Assembly: GCA_000378025.1 (NCBI GenBank)
Contig: KB899087.1
Location: 1,302,001 to 1,366,000, forward strand
Length of the DNA: 64,000 nucleotides
Direction of reading: 5' to 3'
DNA from: Xanthobacteraceae bacterium 501b
GTDB taxonomy: Bacteria > Pseudomonadota > Alphaproteobacteria > Rhizobiales > Xanthobacteraceae
The notes under the pieces are model-generated. The model had not been told where the DNA came from, ran no database searches, and worked only from the letters and a program-made list of their open reading frames with translations. The first letter of the stretch is position 1. Each line of letters starts with the position of its first letter. Positions 10,184 to 19,998 of the stretch are shown piece by piece. The position numbers and the translations under genes were made by a program.

Positions 10184-11665
10184 TCAGGCCGCGCGGGAGA
10201 ATGCCTTTTCAGCCGTTTCCGGCGTGAAGGTGATCATGGCGATCTCACCAAAGCCGAGCGAGGCAAGAGCGTCGAAGGCGTGAACCGCGTCGGTTGCCAG
10301 GCCGCCGGGCTGGGTGACGAGGATGGTCGTCGGGCTCAACCCCGCGAGGCGTTCGGCACCGACCATGCCCCCCAGCGGTGGCGCGGCCACGATAACGTGA
10401 TCATAGGTCTGTTTCAGGGCGGTGAGGATCAGCGGCAATCGGTCGGCGGCAACAAGCCCGTCCGCCTCGCGCGCGCCGCGCCCAGGCGGAATGACGTGGC
10501 AGCGGGAAGCACTCTCGCGATGGATGGCGTCGGAAAAACCGCAGACGCCGGTCAAGAGATCGGTAAGGCCCGGCGCGCGGGGATCCGCGGTGAGCCCGTC
10601 GAGCGCCGGGGAGGCAACATCGAGGCAGACGACCACGACGCGCCGGTCGGCCGCTCCCGCCAGCGCGCGCCCGAGTGCGAGCGCGCAACGGGCGATCGAT
10701 TCGTCGGCACGGCCGCCGGTGACGGTGACGAGACGGGCCGCGCCACCGCGCAGTTCGATCAGTCGCGCAAGGTCAGCCTGCTCGCGCTCGCGAGAGAGCA
10801 GGCGCAGCGAACTCGCCATTTCGGCATCGTCCTTGGGTTCACCGGTCGCCGCGCCGATCCAGGGCAGATGCTGGAGCGGGTGCGGTGTCGTTTCCGGCAT
10901 CGGCACGGCGCCGAATTCATGTCCCGCGGCACCCGGTCGCCTGCGGGCCCAGCTCTGGAAGCCGAACACCAGCAGGAAGGTGCCGATTCCGGCGACAAGG
11001 CTGGTGACGAGCGGTGTGGGCCAGCGTGCGTTGCCGGCCGGAACGGCGGTCGCGATGATTCGTGCCGGGGTAGCGGTCGACCCGTCCGCCTCCGCCGCGT
11101 GGAGGCCGCGCGCCTGGCGCAATTCAACATAGGTCGTGGCGAAGGCGTTGGCGACATCGGCGGAGAGGCGCGGGTCGGGCGAGACGAAGTCGATCGCCAC
11201 CTGTCCCCCACCCACCTGCCGCACATCAAGTCCCCGCTCAACCGTGCGCAGCGCCAGTGTCTCGCGCGATACCGGAGCGGGGGCAGGCAACAGGGCGAAT
11301 CCGGCGAGGTGCAACGCTGCGCCGGAAAGTGCCCCGCCGCCTGCACCGGCCGGCGCTGCCAAACGGGCACTCAAGCGGCGGGTTTCGATGACCTGGCGAG
11401 CAAAATCGCGGGACGAGAGAACCTTGACGCCGTCACGCCCGGCGGCAGCATCGCGCCCGTCGATCCACAGCCGAGCCCGCGATTCGAAACGAGGCACGCT
11501 GATCTCGCTGGCAGCCGCCGCGATGGCGAGGCCGGCAAGTGCCGGCATAAGCACGCTACGCAGGAAGCGAGTCGCACGCGCGGGCTGATTCCCCCCGCCT
11601 GGCGCCACTGCCTGATCGGCAGTGCGGCCAGCCATCTGCGCAGAACTTTCGCACGGGTCCATCAT
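10184..11665 (-). CDS. Exopolysaccharide chain-length protein with degenerate BY-kinase domain
   Basis: The 493-residue protein has the layout of a Wzc/GumC-type co-polymerase: a cytoplasmic N-terminus, a helix at about 33-52, a periplasmic Wzz-like region (FESRARLWIDG to about residue 215), a second helix at 218-236 and a cytoplasmic domain from about 280 with the fold order of bacterial tyrosine kinases. The ATP-binding motifs are lost: Walker A reads TGGRADESI with no lysine, the Walker A' strand RRVVVVCLDV lacks its usual IDAD form, and Walker B is HVIVAAPP where DxPP is normal. There is no tyrosine cluster at the C-terminus. It is probably structural or regulatory rather than a kinase. 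No polysaccharide genes lie nearby. The start is uncertain by ten codons (second Met at residue 11). Confidence 0.7.
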   Translation of the reverse strand: MMDPCESSAQMAGRTADQAVAPGGGNQPARATRFLRSVLMPALAGLAIAAAASEISVPRFESRARLWIDGRDAAAGRDGVKVLSSRDFARQVIETRRLSARLAAPAGAGGGALSGAALHLAGFALLPAPAPVSRETLALRTVERGLDVRQVGGGQVAIDFVSPDPRLSADVANAFATTYVELRQARGLHAAEADGSTATPARIIATAVPAGNARWPTPLVTSLVAGIGTFLLVFGFQSWARRRPGAAGHEFGAVPMPETTPHPLQHLPWIGAATGEPKDDAEMASSLRLLSREREQADLARLIELRGGAARLVTVTGGRADESIARCALALGRALAGAADRRVVVVCLDVASPALDGLTADPRAPGLTDLLTGVCGFSDAIHRESASRCHVIPPGRGAREADGLVAADRLPLILTALKQTYDHVIVAAPPLGGMVGAERLAGLSPTTILVTQPGGLATDAVHAFDALASLGFGEIAMITFTPETAEKAFSRAA

Positions 11666-11759
11666 GGAGCCTATTAGGCACCGTCATGGTTTCTACCGTG
11701 TTAAAGAGATCCGCGTTTCGCGGAGAGAACCGCCGGCCATCATGGGGGGCCGGCGAAAA

Positions 11760-11837
11760 TGGTCGGAGCGAGAGGATTTGAACCTCCGACCCCTAGTCCC
11801 CCAGACTAGTGCGCTAACCGGGCTGCGCTACGCTCCG
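11760..11837 (-). tRNA. tRNA-Pro (anticodon GGG)
   Basis: Read on the minus strand, the acceptor arms CGGAGCG and CGCTCCG pair fully, the anticodon stem CTAGT/ACTAG encloses CTGGGGG, giving anticodon GGG, and the T arm has GGTTCAAATCC. The CCA end is encoded. It stands alone between the exopolysaccharide gene and the nitroreductase. No integrase or direct repeat marks it as an attachment site. Confidence 0.96.
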
Positions 11838-11970
11838 ACGCCGTGAGGCGCCGTCTGTCTAGCCATTTGCCGGCCCGGATGCAAGCCGGCCCTTGCCCTG
11901 TGGACGAAGGATACGGTCGGCGCACAGCGAACGGTCTATGATGGGCCCCCCGCCCACTGGATGTGTCCCG

Positions 11971-12639
11971 ATGAACCACCCCGCGCACGGGCCCGCCCTG
12001 CCCGCCAATGTCGAACCCGCCGCGCCGCTCGATCTTCCCGCCAGCCCGCAGATGCTGGCGCGCCTGGAGACACGCCGCTCCCCGCCGCTGCGTGGACTGG
12101 TGGAACCTGGACCGAGTGAGGAGGAGTTGCGGCGGATGCTTCGCCTGGCCATGCGCGTGCCGGACCATGGAAGGCTCAGTCCCTGGCGCTTCATCGTGCT
12201 GGCCGGTGACGCAAGGCGAACGCTCGGCGAGCAACTGGATGCGGTCTATGCGCGACAGAACCCGGGCTTGCCGCGCGCCAAAGCCGATATGTGGACGCTA
12301 TATCTTCTGCGCGCGCCCATCACAGTCGTGCTGGTCAGTCGTCCGGACCTGACGGCCAAGGTGCCGGAATGGAATCAGGTGCTCTCGGCTGGCGCGGCGG
12401 GCATGGCGCTCACGGTTGCCGCCTCCGCGATGGGCTTTGCCACCCAGTGGCTGCTGAAATGGCCTGGCCGCGATCCCGAGGCGACGGCACTACTCGGCGT
12501 CGCGGCGGGTGAGCGGGTCGCCGGCTTCGTTCATATCGGTCGGCCGTCGGTCGTGAACGAGGACCGGCCGCGGCCGGTCCTCGACGAGGTCGTGCGTTTC
12601 TGGTCGCCCGATCAGTCGATATCGAACGACACACCCTGA
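11971..12639 (+). CDS. Nitroreductase family protein
   Basis: The 222-residue protein is an FMN-dependent oxidoreductase of the nitroreductase superfamily, close to the short YdjA type. It shows the N-terminal RRS for flavin phosphate contact (LETRRSPPLRGL), VPDHGRLSPWRFIVL, and the central AGAAGMALTVAASAMGFATQWL helix followed by the G-rich segment. The substrate is unknown. The start MNHPAHGP was chosen over an in-frame codon 26 positions earlier, which would read through the non-coding spacer after the tRNA. Its last 28 bases overlap the end of the convergent aldehyde dehydrogenase gene. Confidence 0.85.
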   Translation: MNHPAHGPALPANVEPAAPLDLPASPQMLARLETRRSPPLRGLVEPGPSEEELRRMLRLAMRVPDHGRLSPWRFIVLAGDARRTLGEQLDAVYARQNPGLPRAKADMWTLYLLRAPITVVLVSRPDLTAKVPEWNQVLSAGAAGMALTVAASAMGFATQWLLKWPGRDPEATALLGVAAGERVAGFVHIGRPSVVNEDRPRPVLDEVVRFWSPDQSISNDTP

Positions 12640-14153
12640 GCCAGCGGCAGCGCGCGCGAGTAGTTGATGGTGTTGGTCGCCCGCCGCATATAGGCCTTCC
12701 ACGCATCCGAACCGGATTCGCGCCCGCCGCCGGTTTCCTTCTCGCCGCCGAACGCTCCGCCGATCTCGGCGCCCGACGGGCCGATATTGACGTTGGCGAT
12801 GCCGCAATCCGAACCCTCCGCCGACAGGAAGGTCTCCGCTTCGCGCAGATCATTGGTGAAGATTGAAGAGGACAGGCCCTGCGGCACGCCATTGTGCAGC
12901 TTGATCGCCTCCGGCAGGCCGGTGCAGCGCAGCACATAGAGGATTGGCGCGAAGGTCTCGTGCTTCACGATGTCGATCTGGGCATCGAGCTCGACCAGTG
13001 CCGGGCGGACATAGTAGGCGTCCGAATGCCCGCTGACGTCGACACGTTCGCCGCCATGCACGCGCCCCCCAGCCGCGCGGGCGGCGTCAAGCGCGTGCTG
13101 CATCGCCTCGAAAGCCGCTTTGTCGATGAGCGGGCCGATCAGCGTGCCGGCCTCGCGCGGGTCGCCGATGCTGACGGTGCCATAGGCCTTGGCGAGCTGC
13201 GGCACCAGCGTGTCGTAGACGCTTTCATGCACGATGAGCCGGCGCAGCGTGGTGCAGCGCTGGCCGGCCGTGCCCATGGCGGCGAAGGCGATACCGCGCA
13301 GCGCGAGGTCGAGATCGGCGGAAGGGCAGACGATGGCGGCATTGTTGCCGCCGAGTTCCAGGATCGAGCGTCCGAAACGGCGCGCTACGCGCTCGCTGAC
13401 GATCCTGCCCATGCGGGTGGAGCCCGTTGCCGAGACGACGGGAATGCGGGCGTCGTCGGTAAGCGCGGCTCCGACATCGGCGCCGCCGATCAGCAATTGG
13501 GAGAGGCCTTCTGGCGCGGTGCCGAAGGCATGGGCGGCGCGCTCGAACAGGGCCTGCACGGCCAGAGCGGTGAGTGGCGTCTTCTCCGACGGCTTCCACA
13601 GCACGCTGTTGCCGCACACCAGCGCCAGCGCGGCATTCCACGACCACACGGCGACCGGGAAGTTGAAGGCGGTGATGATGGCGACCGGGCCTACCGGGTG
13701 CCATGTTTCCATCATGCGATGGCCGGGGCGCTCCGAGGCGATGGTGAGGCCATAGAGCTGGCGCGACAGGCCGACGGCGAAGTCGCAGATGTCGATCATC
13801 TCCTGGACCTCGCCCAGGCCTTCGGAAACGATCTTGCCCGCCTCCAGCGTCACCAGCCGGCCGAGCTCGGCCTTGTGCGCCCGCAACTCCTCGCCTAGCA
13901 GGCGTACCAGCTCGCCGCGCCGGGGGGCAGGCACCGCGCGCCAGGCCTCGTAGGCCGCGACCGAGCGCTCGACCGCCTTGGACACGTCAGACGTATCCGC
14001 CTCGGGAAGCTCGGCGATCACCTTGCCGTCGATCGGCGAGCGAACGGACCGTGTGCCGTTGCGCCAGCTGGATTCCGGCACGCCGAGGCTTTGCAGGAGG
14101 GTGAGGACCTCGTCCTCGACCGGCTTGAGCGCCCGGGTTTCGTTCGTCGCCAT
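12612..14153 (-). CDS. ALDH7-type aldehyde dehydrogenase (aminoadipate semialdehyde dehydrogenase family)
   Basis: The 513-residue enzyme oxidises an aldehyde with NAD(P)+. Catalytic Glu267 is in ELGGNNA and Cys300 in GQRCTT; the cofactor site has FNFPVAVWSWN and WKPSEKTPLTALA. The ELGGNNA signature and the C-terminal GEKETGGGRESGSDAWK are those of the ALDH7A1/antiquitin branch, whose bacterial members often act on alpha-aminoadipate semialdehyde (piperideine-6-carboxylate) in lysine breakdown. That substrate is inferred from the family. The ATG has GAGGAG eight bases before it; a TTG two codons earlier is less likely. Confidence 0.9.
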   Translation of the reverse strand: MATNETRALKPVEDEVLTLLQSLGVPESSWRNGTRSVRSPIDGKVIAELPEADTSDVSKAVERSVAAYEAWRAVPAPRRGELVRLLGEELRAHKAELGRLVTLEAGKIVSEGLGEVQEMIDICDFAVGLSRQLYGLTIASERPGHRMMETWHPVGPVAIITAFNFPVAVWSWNAALALVCGNSVLWKPSEKTPLTALAVQALFERAAHAFGTAPEGLSQLLIGGADVGAALTDDARIPVVSATGSTRMGRIVSERVARRFGRSILELGGNNAAIVCPSADLDLALRGIAFAAMGTAGQRCTTLRRLIVHESVYDTLVPQLAKAYGTVSIGDPREAGTLIGPLIDKAAFEAMQHALDAARAAGGRVHGGERVDVSGHSDAYYVRPALVELDAQIDIVKHETFAPILYVLRCTGLPEAIKLHNGVPQGLSSSIFTNDLREAETFLSAEGSDCGIANVNIGPSGAEIGGAFGGEKETGGGRESGSDAWKAYMRRATNTINYSRALPLAQGVSFDID

Positions 14154-14530
14154 TCTCAATGCTCCTCGACAAATGGCCGCAGATCGTCGCGCTCAATAGC
14201 ACCGGGACCGCCGCCGAATCCATCGGGGCTTTCGGCGAAGGACACGGTCGATACACGGTCTCAGATGAGCACGACGCCTGCCGCACAAGTCGGGAATGGC
14301 ATCTGAATTCAACGCATTAGAGCGGAGGATATCGCACGCCCGCTGGCCTGCACCGATCGATTTTCATCTGGGATAAGTTGAAGTCGAGAGTGACTATGCT
14401 GTCGATGTTTATTATGATGCAAACGACGACATGCTTCGGCGCCACCAGGTATAGCCACAATGTCGTGATGCCCCTGCCACATTTCCTTCTCATGCATCGC
14501 GCTTCGCGCAACAGGAGAAGGACTGAGGTA
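14154..14530. other. Intergenic region between ALDH and rlpA-like genes
   Basis: This 377-base divergent region is less GC-rich than its surroundings near 14360-14470. It must hold both promoters, but no clear -35/-10 pair was found. The rlpA frame remains open leftwards to 14378, so part of it may be coding if a more upstream start is used. Confidence 0.5.
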
Positions 14531-14920
14531 TTGACGGCTTGGGGAATGGGACGGGTTGCCGGAGCGGCATTCGCGACGGGGATCATCTTTATCGCCGGCG
14601 GCAATGCTGCCCTTGCAAGTTCAAAGAAGACCAACACGCCCGCGGCGTCCGGCATGGCGTCCTATTACGGCTATGGCGGGCGTACCGCCAATGGGGAGAG
14701 GCACAGTGCGCAGGCCATGACGGCGGCGCATCGCAGCCTGCCCTTCAACACTCGGGTTCGCGTCACCAACAAGGCCAATGGCCGTTCGGTCGTGGTGCGG
14801 ATCAATGACCGTGGGCCCTTTGTGAAGGGTCGCATCATCGACGTTTCGACAGCGGTCGCCGATGAGCTCGGCTTTCGCAAGCGTGGCGTGGCCAGGGTCG
14901 ATATCGCGGTCGTCGACTGA
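14531..14920 (+). CDS. RlpA-like septal ring lytic transglycosylase family protein
   Basis: A secreted double-psi beta-barrel protein of about 129 residues. The signal sequence (MGRVAGAAFATGIIFIAGGNAALA) is followed by the RlpA domain: SYYGYGGRTANGERH, MTAAHRSLPFNTRVRVTN, RSVVVRINDRGPFVKGRIID, and the closing helix and strand RKRGVARVDIAV. RlpA proteins act on septal peptidoglycan stripped of stem peptides. No SPOR domain is present, so this is a short form. The start is uncertain: TTG at 14531 has GAGG just upstream and gives a good signal peptide, while ATG at 14546 or 14492, or a TTG at 14378, are alternatives. Confidence 0.8.
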   Translation: MTAWGMGRVAGAAFATGIIFIAGGNAALASSKKTNTPAASGMASYYGYGGRTANGERHSAQAMTAAHRSLPFNTRVRVTNKANGRSVVVRINDRGPFVKGRIIDVSTAVADELGFRKRGVARVDIAVVD

Positions 14921-14952
14921 GGTTACAACCAATCGCCGGCCGGGGCGTGCGT

Positions 14953-16110
14953 TCAGTCGCCCCGGTCCCGCGCGGCGTCAAGAAGCCGCTGACAATCTTG
15001 CAATTCATAGAGCGCCGCCTGAAGCCGCAGCACGTCCTCGCGGCTCAGTCTCGTCGGGGCGGGGGTCTCGTTCGTTTGTACCTCGCCCGCGCGCGGCGCT
15101 ATTTCCGACGTAAAGACAGGCCGGGTTGTCGACGTCGCCTGATAGGCCGACTCCGGCGGCAGAGCCGCGCGTGCCCGCTCCGGCACGAAGCTCACTTCAT
15201 CATCGGGCAGGTGCGACGCGGGCCCGGGTCCCACCGGGCGAAACGGAAACGACGCCCGAGGTTCTGCTGGGCGCGGTTCAGGCGGGCGCGACTCCGTCGC
15301 CCGTAACTCAGCGGCAGACAGGTCAGGCGCGTGCACCTGCGGCCGGCGAGGCTCGGTGAGGGGCGGTTCGCCAATGGCAGGCCGGGGCGTTGAAGCACGA
15401 AGGTCCGGCACTCCCCCGTGTACCGGCGGCAAAGGCTCGAAGCGCGGCAGCGAATCCGTTGCCAGCGGCGGAGGCTCGCTGCGCGACGGCGGCTCGATTC
15501 GTGAGGGCCGCACCGGCGGTTCAAGATCGGCGAGCAGCGGCAAGTCGAAATGATCCGGTTCACTGTCCGGCCGCCGGCGGGCACGCCGCGCCGGGTTCTC
15601 CTCGGCAGGCTCGCGTTGGCGGCCGGGAAGCAGGTTGAGAATGCCACCCAGAGGGCCGCCAGCCGGGCCGCCGGTGGGGAAAACGCCGCGCGGGGGCGCA
15701 TCCTCGGGCGGTGCCGCATAGGCGGCGCCAGCCGGCGGCAGCGGCTCCGGCGCATCGGTGCTGCGACCTTCACGCTGGCCCAGCTCGGTGATGGCCTGCT
15801 CGTCCGCTTCGATATCGCGCCAGATGGCCTGCACGTAGCGCGGACCTTCTTCCTTCAGGATGCGTTGGACCCCGCGGATCGTATAGCCTTCCCCATAGAG
15901 CAGGTGGCGGATGCCGCGCAGCAGCTCCACATCGTCCGGACGATAATAGCGCCGGCCACCGCCGCGCTTGAGCGGGCGGATCTGCGGAAAGCGGGTCTCC
16001 CAGAAGCGCAGGACATGCTGGGGGAGGTCGAGGTCCTCGGCGACCTCGCTGATCGTACGGAAGGCGTCAGGCCCCTTCTCTCCCCCCGGCGGTTCCTGTC
16101 GCGCGCTCAC
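14953..16110 (-). CDS. MerR family regulator with long proline-rich tail
   Basis: Residues 15-90 form a MerR-type winged helix ([28 protein letters not shown], then [19 protein letters not shown]). Residues about 110-345 are low-complexity, rich in Pro, Arg and Glu, and probably disordered. A last helix, [20 protein letters not shown], looks conserved. There is no cysteine set for metal sensing, so the signal is unknown. It starts with GTG in a 4-base GTGA overlap with the ihfA stop, so the two are translationally coupled. Confidence 0.88.
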   Translation of the reverse strand: MSARQEPPGGEKGPDAFRTISEVAEDLDLPQHVLRFWETRFPQIRPLKRGGGRRYYRPDDVELLRGIRHLLYGEGYTIRGVQRILKEEGPRYVQAIWRDIEADEQAITELGQREGRSTDAPEPLPPAGAAYAAPPEDAPPRGVFPTGGPAGGPLGGILNLLPGRQREPAEENPARRARRRPDSEPDHFDLPLLADLEPPVRPSRIEPPSRSEPPPLATDSLPRFEPLPPVHGGVPDLRASTPRPAIGEPPLTEPRRPQVHAPDLSAAELRATESRPPEPRPAEPRASFPFRPVGPGPASHLPDDEVSFVPERARAALPPESAYQATSTTRPVFTSEIAPRAGEVQTNETPAPTRLSREDVLRLQAALYELQDCQRLLDAARDRGD

Positions 16111-16412
16111 GACTCGGGCGAGGCCCCGTTGATCTGCTGCTTGAGGATGTTGGAGGGCTTGAACACCATGACCCGACGCGGGGCGATGGGCACCTCTTCG
16201 CCCGTCTTGGGGTTGCGGCCGACGCGCTCGCCCTTCTGCCTCACAACGAAGGAGCCGAAGGACGAGAGCTTCACCGTCTCTCCACGCGCCACGCAGTCAG
16301 CGATCTCGGAGAGAACCGTCTCGACCAGGGCGGCTGATTCCGTGCGTGAGAGCCCGACCCGCTGATAAACTGCCTCACACAGATCGGCGCGCGTGATGGT
16401 GCGACCTGCCAT
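16107..16412 (-). CDS. ihfA: Integration host factor subunit alpha
   Basis: The 101-residue DNA-bending protein forms a heterodimer with IhfB and acts in replication, recombination and transcription. It has the HU/IHF fold with [29 protein letters not shown], where the arm residues with the intercalating proline (RNPKTGE) are intact. The start [11 protein letters not shown] was chosen because it matches family length and AGGGAA lies upstream; the frame stays open 22 codons further. It belongs to the plsX-fabH-ihfA-merR operon typical of the order. Confidence 0.95.
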   Translation of the reverse strand: MAGRTITRADLCEAVYQRVGLSRTESAALVETVLSEIADCVARGETVKLSSFGSFVVRQKGERVGRNPKTGEEVPIAPRRVMVFKPSNILKQQINGASPES

Positions 16413-16510
16413 TGCCGTGTTCCCTATCCCGTCGGTACCGTTGTTTATAAACGCCAAACTAGGCGCCGTGGCCGTCACCGGTCAACGGCACTTCGCGCAT
16501 GGGGCGCGGA

Positions 16511-17482
16511 TTACCAGCGTATGAGCGCCGAAGCCCAGGTAAAGCCGCCGCCCATGGCCTCCAGTAGCACCAGATCGCCGCGCTTTATGCGTCCATCTGC
16601 GTGCGCCGCGGCAAGAGCGAGCGGTATTGAGGCGGCTGAAGTGTTGCCGTGCTTGTCGACGGTGATGACTACTTTCTCGGGCGCGATCCCAAGCTTGACG
16701 GCGCTGGCGTCGATGATGCGCCGGTTGGCCTGGTGCGGCACGAACCAATCGATCGTGTCGGCCGACTCTCCCGTCGCCTCGAAGGCATCGACGATCACAT
16801 CGGTGATCATGCCGACGGCGTGGCGGAAAACCTCGCGGCCTTCCATGCGCAGAAAGCCGACGCTGCGGGTCGAGGAGACGCCGCCATCGACATAGAGCTT
16901 GTTCTTATGCCGCCCGTCGGAACGCAGATGCGAGGTCAGGACGCCCCGCCCCTCCTCCTCGTCGCGCACCGCTTCCAGCACCAGCGCGCCGGCGCCGTCG
17001 CCGAACAAGACGCAGGTTGTGCGGTCCGACCAGTCGAGGATGCGCGAGAAGGTTTCAGCGCCAATCACTAGGCAGCGGCGATAGGCGCCCGATTTGAGGA
17101 AGTTATCCGCCGTCGCCAGGGCAAAGACGAAGCCCGAGCAGACCGCTTGAAGATCGAAGGCGGCGCCATGGGTGATGCCGAGGCCGGCCTGCACGCTCAC
17201 GGCGGTCGCTGGAAACGTGTTGTCCGGTGTCGAAGTGGCGAGGACGATCAGGTCGATATCGTCGGGCACCAGCCCGGCATCCGCCAAAGCCGCCCGCGCG
17301 GCGTGGATGGCGAGATCAGACGTCACCTCGCCCTCCGCCGCAATGTGCCGCGTGCGGATGCCGGTACGCTGGACGATCCATTCGTCGGAAGTGTCGACCA
17401 TCTGTGCGAGGTCGGCATTGGTCAGACAGCGGGCCGGCAGATAGGAGCCGACGCCACGCACCACGGAACGGATTGCACTCAC
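16511..17482 (-). CDS. fabH: Beta-ketoacyl-ACP synthase III
   Basis: FabH (323 residues) condenses acetyl-CoA with malonyl-ACP to start type II fatty acid synthesis. The catalytic triad is visible: Cys115 in AVCSGF, His250 in PHQANRR and Asn280 in GNTSAAS. The GTG start overlaps the plsX stop by 4 bases (GTGA), so the pair is coupled. Downstream lies ihfA after a 98-base gap. Confidence 0.97.
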   Translation of the reverse strand: MSAIRSVVRGVGSYLPARCLTNADLAQMVDTSDEWIVQRTGIRTRHIAAEGEVTSDLAIHAARAALADAGLVPDDIDLIVLATSTPDNTFPATAVSVQAGLGITHGAAFDLQAVCSGFVFALATADNFLKSGAYRRCLVIGAETFSRILDWSDRTTCVLFGDGAGALVLEAVRDEEEGRGVLTSHLRSDGRHKNKLYVDGGVSSTRSVGFLRMEGREVFRHAVGMITDVIVDAFEATGESADTIDWFVPHQANRRIIDASAVKLGIAPEKVVITVDKHGNTSAASIPLALAAAHADGRIKRGDLVLLEAMGGGFTWASALIRW

Positions 17483-18558
17483 GATGGAACCTGTAGCTCG
17501 TCAGAGACGGAGGCATCCGCGACGCCAGCACGGCCGACCTGCGGACGGTCATTCATCCCTGCTTCAATGCGGGAGAGAAGCTGGTAGCGAACCATGTCGT
17601 AACCGATATCAACCGCCGAAGCGAAGCCTTCGGCATCGGTTCCACCATGGCTCTTGATAACGACGCCGTTGAGGCCGAGGAACACGCCGCCATTCGATTT
17701 GCGCGGATCGAGCTTGTCGCGCAGCGCACGGAAGGCGCCACGCGCGAGCAGATAGCCGATCTTCGCGATGAAGCTGCGGCTGATCGCTCCCCGCAGGAAT
17801 TCCGATACCTGCTTGGCGGTGCCTTCTGCGGCCTTGAGCGCGATATTGCCGGAGAATCCTTCGGTGACGACCACGTCGACAATGCCCTGACCGATGTCAT
17901 CGCCCTCGACAAAGCCGTGATAGGTCAGACCCGGATGCGTCGCCACGCGCAGGGCCGCGGCGGCGTCCTTGACCTCTTCGACGCCCTTGATCTCCTCGAC
18001 GCCGATATTGAGCAAGCCGACCGTCGGCTGTTCGATATCGAAGACGATTCGGGCCATCGCCGCGCCCATGACCGCCATGTCGACCAGATGCTGGGCCGTT
18101 GCGCCGATGGACGCGCCGACATCGAGCACCACGCTCTCGCCGCGCATCGTCGGCCACAGGCAGGCAATGGCGGGACGGCTGATGCCGGACATCATCTTGA
18201 GGTTGACTTTAGCCATCGCCATCAACGCGCCGGTATTGCCGGCGGAAACGGCGCAGTCGGCCTCTTTCATCCGCACCGCGTCGATGGCGCGCCACATGGA
18301 GGAGACGCGTCGGCCCTGCCGCAAAGCCTGGCTTGGCTTGTCGTCCATCCGCACGACGACGTCGGTATGTACCACCGTGCTGGCCGCCGCCAAACGTGGG
18401 CGATCCTTCAGCAGCTGATGGATATGGGAGGAGTCGCCATAAAGCAGGAAGGCGATGTCCGGATGGCGGGTAAGCGCGATCTCGGCGCCGGGCACGACCA
18501 CATCAGGCCCATGGTCGCCGCCCATGACGTCGAGCGCTATTCGAACGGGCGAGGACAT
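17479..18558 (-). CDS. plsX: Phosphate acyltransferase PlsX
   Basis: PlsX (359 residues) makes acyl-phosphate from acyl-ACP, the acyl donor for PlsY in phosphatidic acid synthesis. Family marks are [19 protein letters not shown] at the start, [12 protein letters not shown], and NIGVEEIKG. It acts as a peripheral membrane enzyme. In many bacteria yceD, rpmF and plsX are adjacent; here yceD lies 121 bases upstream and rpmF is absent from the locus. Confidence 0.97.
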   Translation of the reverse strand: MSSPVRIALDVMGGDHGPDVVVPGAEIALTRHPDIAFLLYGDSSHIHQLLKDRPRLAAASTVVHTDVVVRMDDKPSQALRQGRRVSSMWRAIDAVRMKEADCAVSAGNTGALMAMAKVNLKMMSGISRPAIACLWPTMRGESVVLDVGASIGATAQHLVDMAVMGAAMARIVFDIEQPTVGLLNIGVEEIKGVEEVKDAAAALRVATHPGLTYHGFVEGDDIGQGIVDVVVTEGFSGNIALKAAEGTAKQVSEFLRGAISRSFIAKIGYLLARGAFRALRDKLDPRKSNGGVFLGLNGVVIKSHGGTDAEGFASAVDIGYDMVRYQLLSRIEAGMNDRPQVGRAGVADASVSDELQVPS

Positions 18559-18679
18559 CTAGCGGCGGGGTCTCATTGGTCGGGGGGACGGCGATGCGAC
18601 ATCGGCGCCGCGCTGACGGCATGCCCGAGTTGAGCCGCCATGACAATAGCGTCGTCGCATTTCCCTGTCCTGCCCCGTC

Positions 18680-19219
18680 CTAATCGGCATCCCCGCCGGC
18701 GCTTCCGCGCAGCTTGGCCAGCGCCGCGAAGGGCGATGCTTCTTCGGGGCCCGGCTCGGCCGGCCCTTCAAAAAGCGCGTCGGGCTTGCGTGGATAGGGA
18801 TCGAGACCCAGGGCGAGGAACTCCGCCGCGACGGCGCCGGCATCAATGGTTCCGTCGATGATCGGATCGGGCAGGTCGAGCTCGGAGACGTCGATCTCGG
18901 CGCCCGGGCGGATCTCCGGGAGCTTTTCGGCAGGCGCGAAGGTGAGGTCGATGTCCTCGGACACCCGCGTGTCGAAATCCTCCAGCGTCACCACGCAGGT
19001 CTGGGTAACGACGGCATCGACATGTCCGGTGACACGGACCGTGCCGCCGCGCCCTGGGGTCAGAATGACGAGGGCGGTCAGCGAGGGAATACCGGGAATG
19101 CCGAAATCCTTCGCCAGGGCGGCGCGGGCGGCAGCATCGGGCGCGAGCTTCAGGTTCAGGCCATCGTCCGGCAGGCTGGCGACGAGCACGGGCTTGGAAA
19201 GGGGCGAGGCGTCGGTCAT
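18680..19219 (-). CDS. YceD/DUF177 family protein
   Basis: The 179-residue protein has the DUF177 pattern: a central VRVTGHVDAVVTQTCVVTLEDFDTRV with the single conserved cysteine, an acidic middle, DLPDPIIDGTIDAGAVAAEFLALGLDPYPR, and a C-terminal FAALAKLRG. Members are linked to 23S rRNA accumulation in other organisms. It overlaps the upstream chaperone gene by 4 bases (ATGA) and precedes plsX, as in related genomes. Confidence 0.9.
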   Translation of the reverse strand: MTDASPLSKPVLVASLPDDGLNLKLAPDAAARAALAKDFGIPGIPSLTALVILTPGRGGTVRVTGHVDAVVTQTCVVTLEDFDTRVSEDIDLTFAPAEKLPEIRPGAEIDVSELDLPDPIIDGTIDAGAVAAEFLALGLDPYPRKPDALFEGPAEPGPEEASPFAALAKLRGSAGGDAD

Positions 19220-19779
19220 GACGGGTCTGTCTCCGTGGAGCCGATGGCGGCCGGCGGGGCCAGCGGGAAATCGCCGGCGGCGAGGCTGGCGAAGGGAACC
19301 GCCTGCAGCGCGGCCGCCGCTCCTATCATATAGTGCGCGAAGGCGCGCGCTTCATGCGCAAATGCCGGCTTCGAGCCGTAGACATTGCGCAGCACCGCCG
19401 CCGAAAGCGCGTCAAGGTCGCCCGCTTCAAGGGGCCCCTCATAGGCGCCTATCCGGCCATAGAAGGCCTCGGCCACCTTCTTCATCTTCTTCGGCACGGT
19501 CAGGTCGCCAACCCCCATCTCCCGGAGGTTGGCGTCCATGTCGGTGCAGAAGGCGTCGAAGACGCCCTGCCCGAGCCCGCGGCGTTCTTCGCTCTCGACC
19601 TTAAGGCGATGAAACAGCAGGAAGGCATGGGCGAGGATCATCTCGAAGCGGCCCTCAATGGTGTCGGGCACCGCGTAATCGGTGTAAAATACAGGCTGGC
19701 GCGAATGCGCCACGATCGCGCCATAGAGCCGCTGAATGGTCTCACCTCCGTCATTCCGGCGGAAGAAACGCAGAATCAT
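19216..19779 (-). CDS. Ubiquinol-cytochrome c chaperone family protein
   Basis: This 187-residue protein matches the Cbp3/UQCC1-type chaperone family that aids cytochrome b assembly in complex III. It shows YTDYAVPDTIEGRFEMILAHAFLLFHRLK, then FDAFCTDMDANLREMGVGDLTVPKKMKKVAEAFYGR, which are characteristic. AGGAG lies eight bases before the ATG. It is the first gene of the operon leading to yceD, and diverges from bamE across a 219-base gap in which no gene is seen. Confidence 0.92.
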   Translation of the reverse strand: MILRFFRRNDGGETIQRLYGAIVAHSRQPVFYTDYAVPDTIEGRFEMILAHAFLLFHRLKVESEERRGLGQGVFDAFCTDMDANLREMGVGDLTVPKKMKKVAEAFYGRIGAYEGPLEAGDLDALSAAVLRNVYGSKPAFAHEARAFAHYMIGAAAALQAVPFASLAAGDFPLAPPAAIGSTETDPS

Positions 19780-19998
19780 GGACGGCTCCTGCCTCGTTGC
19801 CGCTGCCGCCTCGGCGGATGCGGCTATGCTGGCGGGTTAACGCGGGCAGCCGTCGCTGGCAACCCCGCGCTCCGCCGCAGCGCCGAGATGGCGCGGCGAG
19901 CGGGTGTTCGATGGTTGCATCAGGGGCCCCCCCTGTGCTTTCTGCCCATGGTCGCAACGCCTTCCGGCGGAGGCGGCACGAGCTTCGGAGTTGAGTGG

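Noticed and set aside
11760-11837. tRNA-Pro as an integration site
   Set aside because: No integrase, no direct repeat of the tRNA 3' end, and ordinary core genes on both sides.
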